Below, piece by piece: positions 1-13,003 of a stretch of DNA of 64,000 nucleotides. The translations under genes were made by a program, and so were the position numbers. How positions within the stretch are numbered: the first letter of the stretch is position 1; the number at the start of each line of letters is the position of its first letter. Under the pieces are notes generated by a model. The model made no database searches. It was not told the DNA's origin and saw only the letters and a program-made list of their open reading frames with translations. The stretch comes from Lomentospora prolificans (taxonomy: Eukaryota; Ascomycota; Sordariomycetes; Microascales; Microascaceae): contig JARFXM010000007.1 of the NCBI GenBank assembly GCA_029532625.1, positions 496,001 through 560,000 on the forward strand. Direction: 5' to 3'.

Positions 1-3000
1 CGCAATATCACAAATACAATGTTGAAGAGTAGGGATCGGTCCCAGCGATGAGAAATAAGGTAAAAAAAAAAAGGAGAAAAGCGAGGCGGACTGCGCCAGT
101 CCTATGGTGTTTGGAAGCAGGAGAAAAGGGGAAGGTCTTGTTGGAACCCTCCCCACCTTGCCTACGACCCTTCTTCGCCAACCCTGCCCACAAATACTCG
201 GTGATAACTGATAAGTCGCGGAGCTGCGTTCCATTTTGGTCGTGTGGAACAAACTTTTTTCCCGCAACACACTGTTGACGCGTCCTCTCGGCACACTGTT
301 GAGCCTCCAGGGCGCCATCAGCCCTCCATCGATGGATTCGAGAGAGACCATCGCATCCACGGATGGCACCGCAGGAACGACGGAGAGGACGGTTCCTCTG
401 TAACGATTTCTGGCATCTCCCAAGCAACAAGGCCCGAAAATTACCTTTAGAGCCGGCGTGCCTTTTTTGCTTCACTCCCAAGGGCTCTCCGGAGCAGTGA
501 AGGCCAAACAGGATCGCCGTCCGTCTGAAGAGTCTCAATTTCTGCTTGATACCCCAAGGGTCTGAACACTTGCTCGGTCCCCAGTTCATGCATCCGCCAG
601 TTGGCCATTCCATCGGATTTGGAATCTCGAACGGAATGACGACCCGATCGGTATTTTTGATCGAGGCGGGAGACCGAGTAAGATGTTGTCTTGCGCTCAC
701 TTGCCAAGGCCGTGGCCATGGTATATCCTAGCCCGTCAAGTGAACCGCGCCTAGGATCCTTCCTCGAGATGAGCAAGCGCTTGGAGACGTGTAGTCTTAA
801 GGACCGCTTTGTTATGCCTTTCCTTCCCATGAGATTGGTCTTGCCGTGTTTCCTCCGACAAACCGACCCAGGAGAGCCAGTTGTGGTCAGATTTTTTACC
901 CCAGCATCTCGCACTATCTTCTCTCGCGTCCCCTTCTCCCGCCTCGCCATCCCGTCGCGCATGGCCCCTCTTCCAACACACAGACGGGAATCCGGATCAA
1001 CCAGGGGGGCATGGAAGACGTGAGGAAGAAAAGCAAGAGAAGCATGAGATGCTACCGGCAGAAGCAAGGCGGAAGGACCGTGCAACCCGCTGCTGATCGT
1101 CGTTGAACCGGAGCCTGATACAGTCAATTGAGCGGCCCAGAGGTTGGGGAAACAGGGGGTGGGAGAAAAGATGGGCAGCCGAGGGTTATCCGAACGGATC
1201 TTGACCTATCCATCGAACACTACTTCGGGCCTATATTCGAGCACATTTATTCTTCGGTCCTTTCCTCCCTGTGCCTACTTAACCTGGATTTGGGGCTAAA
1301 AGGGAAAACCCGCTTGCTGGATACGGCTGGGAAGTTTGGGTGACGAGGTGAGGGTGTCTGCGTGATTGTGTGTGAGTGAGTGAGTGAGCACGTCCGAGTG
1401 CGCTTACAACCCCAGGCTTCCTTCCCATTTTCATCCTTTTCCCCTCCCCCGCCTTCCGTTTTTATTTTCGGATTTTTGAACTGGCTTCATATTTTTATTT
1501 TGGAACGGTGGGAGGAAGCCCGAGTGGGGATTGGCGAGTGCACGCGCAACGCTCACTATCATGTGCTTTTTAGTATGATGTTTTTCTGCCTCTCTGCCTT
1601 CAGGTCTGATCTAGAGGCCCGAGCGGTTCCTGTGGCAATTGGATCTTCCGTCGTCGCACAGCAGGGCAAGACTCGGCGGGACCCTCCCACTTTCCCGTAG
1701 ACGTGTCCTTAACTTGGAGAAAAGAGTGTGAGCATAGCATTTCGACGTGGTGGGCGTGAGTTTGTGTGCGTATGTGCACACGCGTGTCTGCGCGCACATC
1801 AGCAAGCAAGCAAGCAACGCAGCAGCATGTCGGGCATCCCAGCGAAGCCAAGCGGGCGACGTAGGAGAGGAAAGGCAGGGAGCGGGCCCTTCCTCCTGTA
1901 CATGCATGTAAATACGGCCCGCTGTTACTACAAACCGAATGCACGAAGGGGGAAAACAGAGGGTTTCCCACGCCTGCTCGGCTCCTCGTCCCAGATACCG
2001 GACAACAAAGAGAACCGAACATGCGCAGACATGTCTTGGAAGATATTTCAATCAGATAAGACACCCATACACAACCCCTCCTCCCATCCAATTGAGATTC
2101 TGTTCTTTGAGAAAAAAATTCGCACATTGACTTGCATTTGAAGAGACATGATTTTTCCTCATCACGTCAACTTACGTTGCGACAACAAACTATGCAAACA
2201 AGCCGGAAAGAGAAGACGTATCGATGTAGCGATGGCTCGTCGGATAGCCCTCCGTCTCAATTGCTGTCTGACACCGCTTCCTAGATGCTAACCACCCCCT
2301 GGCCAGCGCCAAAATCAGGGTCGGAAAAAGTGGGATGGAGGGGCAAGTCTTAATCAAATGAGGCTGGCTCTATTGGGCATCCACAGATGTGTTGATTTGT
2401 TGTTGCACATATCCTCAACAAGAGCATCGATCTCACACAGTCCCACCTACTCTGCCAACACCGGCCGGCAAGAGACCAACAGGCTGGGCGACTTTTTCTA
2501 CGCGACGGTAGCTAAGACCGCGGACAAGGCGAGCGTCGCATGCGCCGCCGATCTACATGCCCTTGCCAGACCGAATCTACTTGAGGAAGCCGGGCCGTCG
2601 TAATCCTCTTGCCAGGTGAAACAGAATTGACGAGAGAGGAATAAAAGAAAGCGAGAAAAAGTTGGTGTGCATCTCTCAATGCAAGGCGCATGCAAAAGGG
2701 CATCCAAGGGGAGATGCCCTAACTCCTGCCCACGGATACGAATGCGGCGAGGCAATTGGGCACGTTCGTAAAAGGCAAGTGAGTCTCGAAAGAGCCAACA
2801 CCCAGGATTCTGGTGGCGGCTGTGGTGGTGGTGTTGGACTCGGCTCCTTTCCGGCTGTCCTGCAGTCCCCTTTCTCTTTGGGATGGGTGGGAATGATAGT
2901 GACGGGAGGCGGACGACAGCAGAAGTTGTTGAGGGGGCCGCTCCGGAAGGGGCCCGCGGACCCGCTACTGCCAGGGGTTTGAGGTGGTCCTGACAGCTAG

Positions 3001-5070
3001 ATGCAAGAAGGACGAAAAGTAGGTGTGATACTTGCAGCAAGTCCGGACGGATAGATGGAGATAGCTGCGAAGGTGGAGGCCGGAGCGAGGAGAGGGAACG
3101 GGAAACGGGATCGGGATCGTAACGACCGTCTGGTAGCGATCTTGTCCATCGCCGAGCCTCAACAGGCGGTGTTGGCGGGGATCCCCAAGGGTTGGGGTTG
3201 GGCTTCCCTGCCTTCGGAGGGGCCTTTTCCCATGCCGTTTTCAGAAGGAGGGGGGAGGCATGCCATCGTTCTTCCCCATCTCTCACAACGTCAAAAGGGC
3301 GGGTTAATGCGCGAACAAGTCATCACCGCTGCTTCTTGTCCCCCTTCCCAAAGGAACCCCCATGGCCATACGTATGTATGTATGGTAGCAATACATATCA
3401 AAGCATTCCGGGCCCGCATAAACCCTTTCAACACCGACATTTTATGACAGGCGCAGGGCAGGGGAAGAAGAGAAAAGTCGGAGCGGCATCTTCTTTTCTA
3501 CGCTGGGATGGGCTTTTTGAAGCAAGGTTGGGATTATGGGTCCGTTTCCACCCGGGTGCCTTGTCCGGGATCACAAATTCTGCAAGTCAAGGGTGACGCT
3601 ACAGGGTACAGGTGGATGGCTGGTTGGGCTGGGAAGAGGGAGCATGAGAGCATAGAGGAACAAGAGCACAAGACGGATAGTCGGTGAATAAGAGTGGAAA
3701 AAAAAAAGAAAAATATTGCCCACTCACCGCGGCTGCAGCTAACGGGGTTCGGGGAGACGGCCACGCTACGGGGAAGTCAAGCAGATTGGACGGTTCGCTT
3801 CCTTTAGCAAGGCCAAATCGAGATATTCTCCCTGCCCGTGTTTGGAGAGGAGGGAGAAGGAAACAAACCTCTGGCCCTTCGAGGAGGCTTGGGAATTGTT
3901 CTTTTTGTTTGTTCCACCCCCTGATTCTAAATTGTTCACCATTCCCTTGGGAAATGGCGCTCTCAAAGGGAGAGAGGGAGAGAGAATTATAACCCCTGCG
4001 AGCCGTGCCGTCGGGAAGTCCGCCGTCCATCCATCGAGGGCCGCTAGAGCGCCACATGTTCGGAGAAGGGGGCATCATTCTTTCTCTGATTGGGAATGGT
4101 AAGGGTCTCTCGTTGTGTCTTGGTGCGGCCTGCTGTTGGGTCCCTTGTCTTCCCTTTTCATGCTAGACCCGGCAGGGGTATAATTTTTTCCTTTCCCTAC
4201 TTTGCCCTTTCCTCCCGCTTTTGTCGAGCATAATCACCACTGCTCTAGCGTTTAGACCCTTGTTCAGCGAGGTTTTCACCGTCATTTCGGGGAGCGAGAC
4301 TCTAAGGCGCGCTGCGGGACCCGGACAGCCCATAGCCTCTCCTTTGGGATCAATGTGGATTTGAGCTCCAGTCATAGTGCAGCTCACTGATACGCTTCGC
4401 TTGACAAGGACTGGAGGGCGAACGCCCCCCTAGTTGTTCCGAAGTGAGGTTAGCAGGTGTGGATGTATGTCCAGTATTATACGTGGAGAAAACCAAAAAA
4501 AAAAAAAGTGAGAGCAATGGGATGGTGGTGCAAGGGCGTACGCATCCATCCGTTGGTTGCAGAGGCTACCGGAAGAAGCGCGCAAGGGTGCGAGTTCGAG
4601 TACCACCAGAGTGATACAAGACATGCCGAGTACAAACGCAGGAATTTGGCCGATGTACCCATATTTGGCCCATCAATCTGCGATCGAGGTGTGAGCCCGT
4701 TTGAAAACCTTGCTGGTGTCAAGTTGGACATATCATCATATTACTAGAAGCTTCCCAGGACAAGACGCGACCGGGGTTATGTTGGCGAGCATTATCTACA
4801 AGTATCTAGTGTTCGAGCAAGGGGAGGGTCATTGTGGCTCCCTGGATCGCCCGAGAGTTGGATCTCGGATGGAACATTCTTCCCAGCGGTATCGATCAAA
4901 TCTGGTTGAACCCCCCTGCTAGCAGTAATTCCGTATTTCCCCCCTATTCTATTTCTTTCCAATTTGGATTTCTGATAATAGATTGTGATTTACCGGCTAC
5001 GCCCTGTAGGAAATGACAGGGAATTTTTCCTTCCATACCTTCCATTGCCCCTCCATCGATTGGAAGAAGG

Positions 5071-5106
<36 letters not shown>

Positions 5107-8100
5107 ACCCCGCTATCGCGACGATGCCTTTATTTTCAGCAACGGCGGTGGTGGCGAGAATGGGGAGAAGCTCCCGGCCGAGCTTTCACGAGCTTCTCGA
5201 AGACTAAACTGTCCGAGAGCTAGGAGGTCTTGCTCTAAGGATCTCATCGACGTTACAGTGTATACAGTATGGGACTAGTGAGTGCAGTAGGGTCGGTACC
5301 GTTCGCCTTTTTGGTGGGGTTCCTTGGTCATTTCCACTCCAATGATCATGTTCAATTCGAGGGGCCGCTAACAGTGCGCGCAGCTCTAGTGTACGGTGGC
5401 GGGTGATTGCCCCGGCGTTGCTCTTGCGACCATGCCCTCCTGCTGCGCTCAGAGCTCCTTGACAAGTGCAAGTAATGGCACTTGAGATGCGCCGCCTTGC
5501 ATAGTGCGAAAACCAGAATCGTAAGTACTGTGGATTTTGACCCCGCCATTTTCGCTCACCTTTGCTCTCCTTAGCACCACCAAAAAGCTGGGTCGACTCA
5601 CCTCATTCCCCACCACGAGGGGCATCAATCCTCCAAGGTCACCTCATTAAGCCCAAAAGGATAGCTTGCAGCTTTCGGGATTATGGGGTAATACATAAAA
5701 CGACCAAATTTAAACGAGTGTTTCCGGACAAATATGAAAAGGGAAAGACAATGGAAGGCCATGAAAGCAGAAAATCCAAATTAGACGGGACGGCAGAGAA
5801 GGGGTTGTTCCGACGTGGTCGTGCTTTAGAAAGCGGATTCCTGTTTCTTCTTCTTAAATGGGGCTGGGGAAGGTTGTAATAATAAGAGCCATTGTGTTAC
5901 GGGCCAAACGACGGCCGCGGTTCCGACGGAAATTGAGCCTCGAAATTGCGTCCGCCCAGCCAGGCACAAAGTAAGAGTGGAAAAAAGAAATCAATCAAAA
6001 TCAAGGAACGTAACCGATTCAGATTTCGTGTGGCTCCTCGCGTATGGGTTGACCACAGCGAGCCCAAGCGAACAAGGGAAACACCATGTCTACGTGGAGT
6101 GCTCTATTTGCGGTATTGCGGATATTTGCTCGCCATCACTCGTCGTCGACTGGGCGCCCCGCATCACTTGGGCTCGTCGCCCCTCTCGTCGTTATCCACA
6201 TGGTCAGGCAAGCCAAAAGCCAGGAACGCTGTTTTCCACAAACGGCGGCTCTTTTTTAGTCTGCTGACCTCGCCAAAAGTCAATGCTCGACCGGGGGGGT
6301 GTTGGATGGAGTCGTGGTTGGCATTGCAAAACAAACAGAGTCCATACGGCATGTTGTCAGTATTAAGCAAGAGCCTCCGGGCGAAAGAAATGTACTTTGG
6401 CCTCCCGCGAGGTGCAGCAGGTAGGCCAATCGTCATTCCTGTGGGTGAAGCTGGGCAGCTCGAATCAGGGCACGCCTGACGTTGTTCGTCGCTGGCTCGA
6501 CTGGGAAAGGAGGGAAGAGACCACAGCACGAGGGAGGGGCAGTGGGAAAAACGGGGCCTGCGCCGTCAGCCATAGTGGCATATGGAGTGGCATAGTGGGA
6601 TCGGGCTCGTGCATGTACCTTCAATTCGCGCACATTAGTTGAAGCGCGCGTACTCCAGGGTGGGTGACCCCTCCAAAGTACCAAGACAGGTCCCCGCGAC
6701 CCAGTGTTCAAGCTGCTGAAGAAGAAAATACGATCAATGATGGCCCAGCTCGATCGTCTGCCAACAGAATGTGGCCCTGACCAGGGTTGGTAGTGGTTGG
6801 AGGGAATCCACTCACACTTCATTTTTGCTCAGTGCTGCTATAACAATCCCCTTTCATCTTGCTGGACGGAGATCAGGATCAAGGAGAAGTATAGGGGGCC
6901 GATCCCCTTCCGCCTTCTCAAACGCCTCACTTTTTCCCCCAAGCCCCCTTTTCTATCGACATCGAAACTCTTCATATTGAGAGCATGAGGCCATAGTCCA
7001 GGGTGCCGAAACTTTTTTTTCGTGGCTTCTCTACCCCTCCAAAGAAACCCCTCCAATTCCCCCTTCCCCAGAATCTTTCGTCATAAGCGGTTCGGTCTCG
7101 ACCAGAAACCGTGCTCTTGCCATAGTGCGAGCCTTTCTCAAAATAGCTCGGTACCTTGGCTTCACAGTGGCGGTTTGTTCCCCTTTTTTGGTGCCTCGAG
7201 AAAGCATGGTACAACTTTCCCGAGGAATCCAAGTTCAAGGGATTGAAGATGAGCGTTGGTAAGAAAGGGTCCACACGAAATCCAGGAAGGAAGTGAATCC
7301 TTGACTCGGCCATGTTCTCAAAGCAGAAGAGCCCTATGACAATCAATTGTGCACTGTCCCAAAGCAGAATACCTCGGGAGCTGGACGGGAATTGGATACC
7401 AATAGTTGCGTCTTTATTAGGGCAAGCATAGCCAGCAAGTCCTCCCTGTTTGGTATCCTCTGGCACTGCTCGTGGAGTCCCGTAGGTGGACGGAAAGACA
7501 CTCGGTCGCTTGGCTTCTGGGGCTTGTACAGTGCACTAGGAGACGGGTACGACTACTTGTGTGGGAATCTCGGGCTGCCGCTGATCAAATGGTTGCAAGA
7601 AGTGGTTAGTGCGAGGATAATAGGGTCGCTAGTCGGGAGGTTTGGCTGGAGAAGCTTGAGGCACCACGCCGTATGTGTCCCGCTAATATGGATGTCAACT
7701 CCTCAATCTCCCTGGAGGGACAAGCGCGAAAAGAAAAAAGTTGGAGAAGGCAGTTCTCTCATTCTTCAGAATCACAGTATGATAGGCAACGCACAGTACG
7801 TATACCAGACTCGGTGTGTGAGGCGACGTAGTCATGTCCCAGGCACTCTCAGCTTCACGCGTAATACGCTGGGTCTTCTGCTTTCGAGACGCGCAATAAT
7901 AGGTATCAGATACTTGACACGCCTCGGCTCTGACCCAGGTGTATGAGCTTGGCGGACACGGAGCGGGCCCCCCAGGCTAAACTAAAGGGGGAAATTTGAG
8001 TACCCTCTCTGATCTCTTGTACACTCCAGCGTAATTTCACTTTCCACCCCCCAAGCAACAAGCAACATTGAACCGCAATCAAGCCAGCACCCATACGATA

Positions 8101-9960
8101 CCAATCAATTCCTTCCATGTTGGAACATTCACGCTCTCGCCGTTCCGGTTTCTCCAGATCTGCCCTGGGCCATGCTTTTTCTCTATCCCTTCCTATCTAA
8201 TACCACGCAGCCTCCTGGATGGTAATATTAGATGAAAATTTTTCCAATCTTTGTTTCCACCCCTATATTGTACCTTGGCTGAAAAGAAAGATCAGAAAAG
8301 ACTAGAAAGTCTCTTCTGATGGATCTCAGCCTGGCAAAGACTTGCCTATCCTTCGGGAACGGCGGACGCGATCAAGATGATACGCGGCCCGTCGTGGTGT
8401 AATAGGATGATAGGGCGTACACCCGTGTCGAACTACTCGCTCGCCAACACATAATATCCAAGAGAGAAAGGTGTGTGTCGCATCCGTCCCTCCGTGCCTT
8501 TCCTTTTCATCGATCGACCTTGGTCGCCTCAAATCACTCTGCGCCATACATGCAATTACCATCCATCCCTCCTGTTCCCTCATCCGATTTCCCATGGCGC
8601 TCCTTCGTCCTTGCTGGTTGCCCTTCCCCGCCCCCTCCTTCGTCTCACCACCCCGCAGTCAACAAAAATTTAGTAGAAAGTCAAAGTGCGTTGCCTGACG
8701 GACCATCGTGAGCGATACAATTGTAGAGCTTTCTTTTCCTTTTAGCCCTCATACAGTATGGCTATAACGGGAAAGTGATTTCGCATTGTGTCATTGGACC
8801 TGGTGGTTAGGAAAGATGACGCTGCAGCTAAGGAGCTTCATGCAGTGGTGCAGCAGCAACTTCTGCTCCCAGGTCTCCAGTCTCCGGCAGCAGGTTGCTG
8901 GACGGAAGCGAAGATGCCACTTCTCCCGTTCCCCGCTGCACTCAAAAATACAGCCCCGCATGCTCCATACACCACAGCTTAGTGCTGCGCAGAGTGTGGT
9001 GAGAGAGCAGGTCGCGAAAATGGGGTACAAGTCCAAAGAGAGGCTAAGCGGGAGCTGCGCGTGTAATTGAATGTACGAGGTACAAGACTCATGCTAGGAC
9101 AAAAAGGGCGATACTAAACGTAGTCGGTACAATGGGGCTAGGGGCCGCGGGAGTGGTTGCTCGGCACGAAGCACTTTAGTACAATGTATTGAGCAGAAGT
9201 AGGCCCAGCTCGGCGGGCACTATCGGGGGTACCAAGGTTCGAGCTGCCAGAACAAGCAATCCCGGCGCCACAGTACATTGGGCAAAAGTAGTGGCCAGTC
9301 TAAAACGCGGCATTCCCTTTTCATATTTTGGGTAGTGGATACTTAGCTGAAGGTACCACCAGCCTCCCATGTCCGCCCTTGTTCCAATGGTAATTGGGCG
9401 AGACGGACCATGAGTGTCGTGTCCAGGATAATCGCTGCCGAGGTACCTCGTACCGGAATGCCAAACTGAAAGTACTCCGTATTACTCAGTTTCCAAAGTA
9501 CCTTCGCTCCTCCCACCCCTCCAAACCAACACATTGGTTTTTGTTCTCCCTCCCTCCAGCGTCCTAGTAACTGGACCTCTGTCTCCCTCGCTCCTGTCTC
9601 TGTGTCGTCGTCGTGGTCGTCTTGCTTTCCCCCAAGCCCACGACCCACGCCCCCCTCTCCCTCAGCCAGATTTCCAGAAAATATCCCCCTCCCCCCCACT
9701 CCTTCAAGTTCCCATCGATCTCCCCTTCTCGACAACCTCAACCTTCACCATCATCCTGCGCCATCACATCATCGTCTTGCGGTCGGTTTTTGCCCTCGAC
9801 GTCCAACCTCTAATTCCCTTGTCAACTGAAGACAGGTCCTCGACTACACTCCTTTCCGTCGGAAACTCCCTCCCACAACACATCACCAGTTTTCACAGCA
9901 CTCGCCCCCTAATACCACACCCCTTCACCCAGTTTATCCCCCCCATTCTTAATATTTGGT
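1..9960. other. Gene-poor region with no supportable gene
   Basis: Open frames of up to about 260 codons occur on both strands, but their translations are low-complexity or shift character throughout (Pro/Ser/Arg-rich, no domain motifs), and I could not join any of them through plausible introns into a family I recognise. Simple repeats seen: a GTGA run near 1373-1390, AGCA repeats near 1801-1818 and a 31-nt A run at 5071-5101. The right end, from about 9540, becomes pyrimidine-rich and is probably the promoter and leader of the transcription factor gene that follows. A spliced gene with short exons or a non-coding RNA could be hidden here. Confidence 0.5.
5071..5101. repeat. Poly(A) homopolymer run, 31 nt
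   Basis: An uninterrupted run of 31 A on the + strand within non-coding DNA. It is followed by a coding-like but unsupported frame (5102-5278). I saw no target-site duplication around it, so it is not evidence of a retroposed copy by itself. Confidence 0.9.
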
Positions 9961-9963
9961 TCC

Positions 9964-10029
9964 ATGACCAGAATATCAACGAATCCGATGATCAAATACA
10001 CACGCGAGTCTACCGAAGACGCACTTTAA
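9964..10029 (+). promoter_or_regulatory. Possible upstream ORF (21 aa) in the transcription factor leader
   Basis: ATG at 9964 opens a 21-codon frame (starting MTRISTNPM) that stops at TAA 10027-10029, 234 nt before the start of the downstream transcription factor. There is no further ATG between this stop and the main start at 10264. It acts as a uORF only if transcription begins upstream of 9964, which the pyrimidine-rich stretch from about 9540 makes plausible but does not prove. Confidence 0.3.
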
Positions 10030-10263
10030 ATCCCACGGGAGCGCGTGCGAGCGAGGAGCCCACCATAGTCAGACGATTTCAACCATCGTGCTGAGTTGCG
10101 TCGGCCGTTTCTTGGAGCAGTAAAGCCCAATCGTTGAGACAATCCAGCAAAAGACCACACAAGCACTCATTGCGCTACGGCCATCAAGAGATATCCAGCT
10201 GTTGCCATCGTTTCGGATCCACCAAACGACGACAGTCCACCATCCTCCAAACACATATTCAAG

Positions 10264-13003
10264 ATGCCCGGCGCAAGCGTGGCCGCCCTGCCCCCAGCGG
10301 CAGCATCAACAACTGCGCCCAGGAAAACTTCACTCGCGCCAGAGCGGAAGTACAAATGCCAGTTCTGTAACAGAGCCTTTAGCAGAAGTGAACACCGCAG
10401 CAGGCATGAGCGATCACGTATGTATAATCTTCCCCTCTCTTCTCCCCTCTTCTCCCCTCTTCTCCCCTCTTTTTTTTTTGGGTTGGTTTCCTACCCAGTG
10501 CCGACTTCGACGGAGGCGTGGTGGCACTGGGACAAGCTCCCCCCGCTTGCCCGGGTTGAACCAACCCCTCTTCGACCACGAGACCATCCTTCCACCCCAG
10601 GAAACCCCTCCCTCACTATCATTTTTGGCGTCCCGCCCTCTTTCCGGATCATTTGCGCTGTCGCTAACTCGTAACCCATTTTTAGACACCAAGGAACGAC
10701 CTTTCAAGTGCATGAAGTGCCGAAGCACTTTCGTGCGACGCGACCTCCTCCTTCGACACGACCGAACGGTGCACGCCAAAGACGGCGGCGTCCCCCTCCA
10801 CAGCGATGGAAAGCGTCGTGCCGGCCCCAAGACCAGGGCTATTGCTACCCCTGCCAAACCCTCCATCGCCATTGACACGGCCACGATAGAACAACAGCAG
10901 ATGGAAGCCTCAGGGGACGCCATTTTCGACGTCGAGGCCGCCGCCATGCTCGTTGCCGACCTCTCCCGTGCCGGTTCCTACGAGGGTAGCAATTCTATGG
11001 ACTACACGTCTCAAAGCATGGAGCAGACCGTGACCTACCCTTCAGGCGCTATTGCCATTCCCCAGACTCAGCAGGTCCAGTGGGACAACTTCATGCCCCA
11101 GTCCATCTCCGAGACCAAGGCGCACTCAATTACCTCAAGCACCTCTGGATCCTTTGAGTCTCAACAGTCCTTCAATAGCACCAGCACTGTGCAGCCCCAT
11201 GCTAGCCAGCTCCTCTCAATCAGTGGACAGAACTGCAACGGCCTTGTTCCCGCTCTTCAGTCCATGATCAACTCGCTGCCTCGCTCTGGAGCCAATACGC
11301 CCGTGCCGCAGTCACCCACTGTCCTTTCCAATGCCAATGCCGGCTTCAAGGCTCCGCAGGTCAACAGTGACGATGAGCGCAACATGATCTTGGACAACAT
11401 CCGGGCTCATGACTCCGAACGTGCCATTCCCGAGGGTTTCAGGCTCCCCAGCCAGGCTTCGCTAAACCGCTACCTTTCCACCTACTTTGGCCACTTCCAC
11501 CATCACTTGCCTTTCTTGCATCCTGCCTCGTTCAACCCCACCCAGGTTTCACCTCCCTTGTTGCTTGCAGTTTTGAGTATTGGCGCTCTTTACGCCTTTG
11601 ACCAGGACCAGGCCTATTTGCTCCACATTGGATCTAAGATTCTTGTGAACCAGTTCCTCCAACACAAGGAGAATTTCAGCTCGCGAAAGGTACCCCTCTG
11701 GACGATGCAAAGTTCTTTGCTCAACATGATCTTTGCCAGCTGGAGCGGCGACCCCAAGGGACTGGAGTGGGCTTGCTCAATCAAGAGTCTGCTCGCGAAC
11801 ATGGTCGCTGGAAACAGGTACGAATTGAAGCTACGCCAGGAGGCCCGCGGTGGTCAACAACCCACTCGGCACGAGTGGGTTGAGGATGAGGGCTGCCGAC
11901 GAACGTACTACGCTGTGTACATCTTCTTTGGTTTGCTCACGCTCACCTACAACCACACCCCGGCGATCAACTTCAATGAGTTTGAGGACCTCCAGCTTCC
12001 CTCGACCGAGGCTCTCTGGAACCTCAAGGTCACCGATGAGGCCACCTGGAAGGAGCAGCTAGCCATGAGTACCGCCGTCACTTTCATGGAAGCTCACGAC
12101 AACCTCTTCCAGGGTGAGAAGATCAGGTACAGCGCGTTCGCGACCCGCGTCATGATCAACGCCCTCTTCCTCGAGGTTTGGTACCACAAGCGAAGCCCCG
12201 AGGCCCTCCAGGACGTTGTTACCGAGTACAAGCTCCGTCTCGCGCTCGAGACCTGGGAGAAGTCGCTCGACCTCTGCGAGCCGGAGGCGGTCGTCATTCC
12301 TCTCAGCGCGCCTCACAAGGGCCATCCACTCTTGTTCAACGCGACGGCCATGTACCGCAATGCACGTGCGCGCCTCGAGGTGGACCTCAAGACCGTTCAG
12401 GAGGCGCTCCGTTACCACGATTCGTACGAAGTGGCGGCTGCCATGTCCCACGCTAGGGATCGTGTGAAGCGCTCCAACGAGATGCTGAAGGTTATTCAGG
12501 AATGCTACAACTGCATTGAGATTGCCGTCATGCAAGGAGTTCGCTGGGTTGCGCGCACCTCGCCGACCAACTGGAGCGTTGAGCACCCGTTGTGTGGCAT
12601 GGATCTCATGATCATCCTCTCGCTCTGGCTCTACCGTCTGGAACATGACGAGGAGCCGGCCACACCTGAGGAACTGGCCATGTACAACAAGGTTCGCCAA
12701 CTCTTTGAGAGGGAACTCGAGGACCCTGCCTACGCCTCCCAACTCAGCTCCGTCGTTGCCAAGCTTTGGGGATCGATGTTGGATGAAGTTGTCGTCTGGG
12801 GGTAAGTTGATTCACATCCTTTTCCAACCCCAGCAATGAATTTGTCGCTAACGTGTTACTCTAGAATCACCCGTCTCATCGGTGAATCCTTCCGACATCA
12901 TTCTCAGGCCCTAGTTGGCTATGTTGACGACATTGAAGCATCCTCAAACGCCTCGACACCTTCGATGATCTCGCAAGGTGCCGACGAGGATAGCGTGTAT
13001 TAG
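10264..13003 (+). CDS. C2H2 zinc finger transcription factor with fungal-specific regulatory domain (ADR1/AmdX type)
   Basis: Three exons, 10264-10417, 10686-12801 and 12865-13003, give 802 aa. Both introns have GT/AG ends; the second has CTAAC before its acceptor. Residues 32-52 and 60-81 form two tandem C2H2 fingers (C32, C35, H48, H52; C60, C63, H76, H81) joined by the classic HTKERPFKC linker, which is split by intron 1. The recognition helices (SRSEHRSR and VRRDLLLR) resemble those of yeast Adr1. Residues about 305-490 look like the fungal-specific transcription factor domain (PF04082), including the HLPFLHPASF segment. The region between is Ser/Gln-rich. It is presumably a nuclear regulator of metabolism, as Adr1 and AmdX relatives are; the target genes cannot be read from the sequence. 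Start chosen at the first ATG of the frame that precedes the fingers. Confidence 0.9.
10431..10480 (+). repeat. CT-rich decamer repeat inside intron 1 of the transcription factor gene
   Basis: Three perfect copies of TCTCCCCTCT (10441-10470) with a partial copy before them, followed by a run of T. They lie in the 268-nt intron 10418-10685 that separates the two zinc fingers. Reading through the intron leaves a frame open for most of its length, which could mislead gene callers into a longer, finger-less product. Confidence 0.85.

Noticed and set aside
8..1127. Two overlapping minus-strand frames of 226-230 codons at the window start
   Set aside because: Translations are Arg/Ser/Lys-rich with no motif, overlap each other in different frames, and lack coding codon bias.
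2498..3286. 262-codon minus-strand frame
   Set aside because: Pro/Ser/His-rich patchwork with no recognisable domain; no conserved start or splice structure.
4552..4614. tRNA-like B-box word (GAGTTCGAGTACCAC)
   Set aside because: No matching T-arm stem, no A box at the right distance and no acceptor stem.
4985..5278. Coding-like frame after the poly(A) run
   Set aside because: A Lys run from the homopolymer followed by about 50 plausible residues, but no start, no splice partner and no family; considered chance.
7347..7946. 199-codon plus-strand frame
   Set aside because: Longest frame in its kilobase but codon use is unbiased and no family feature is visible.
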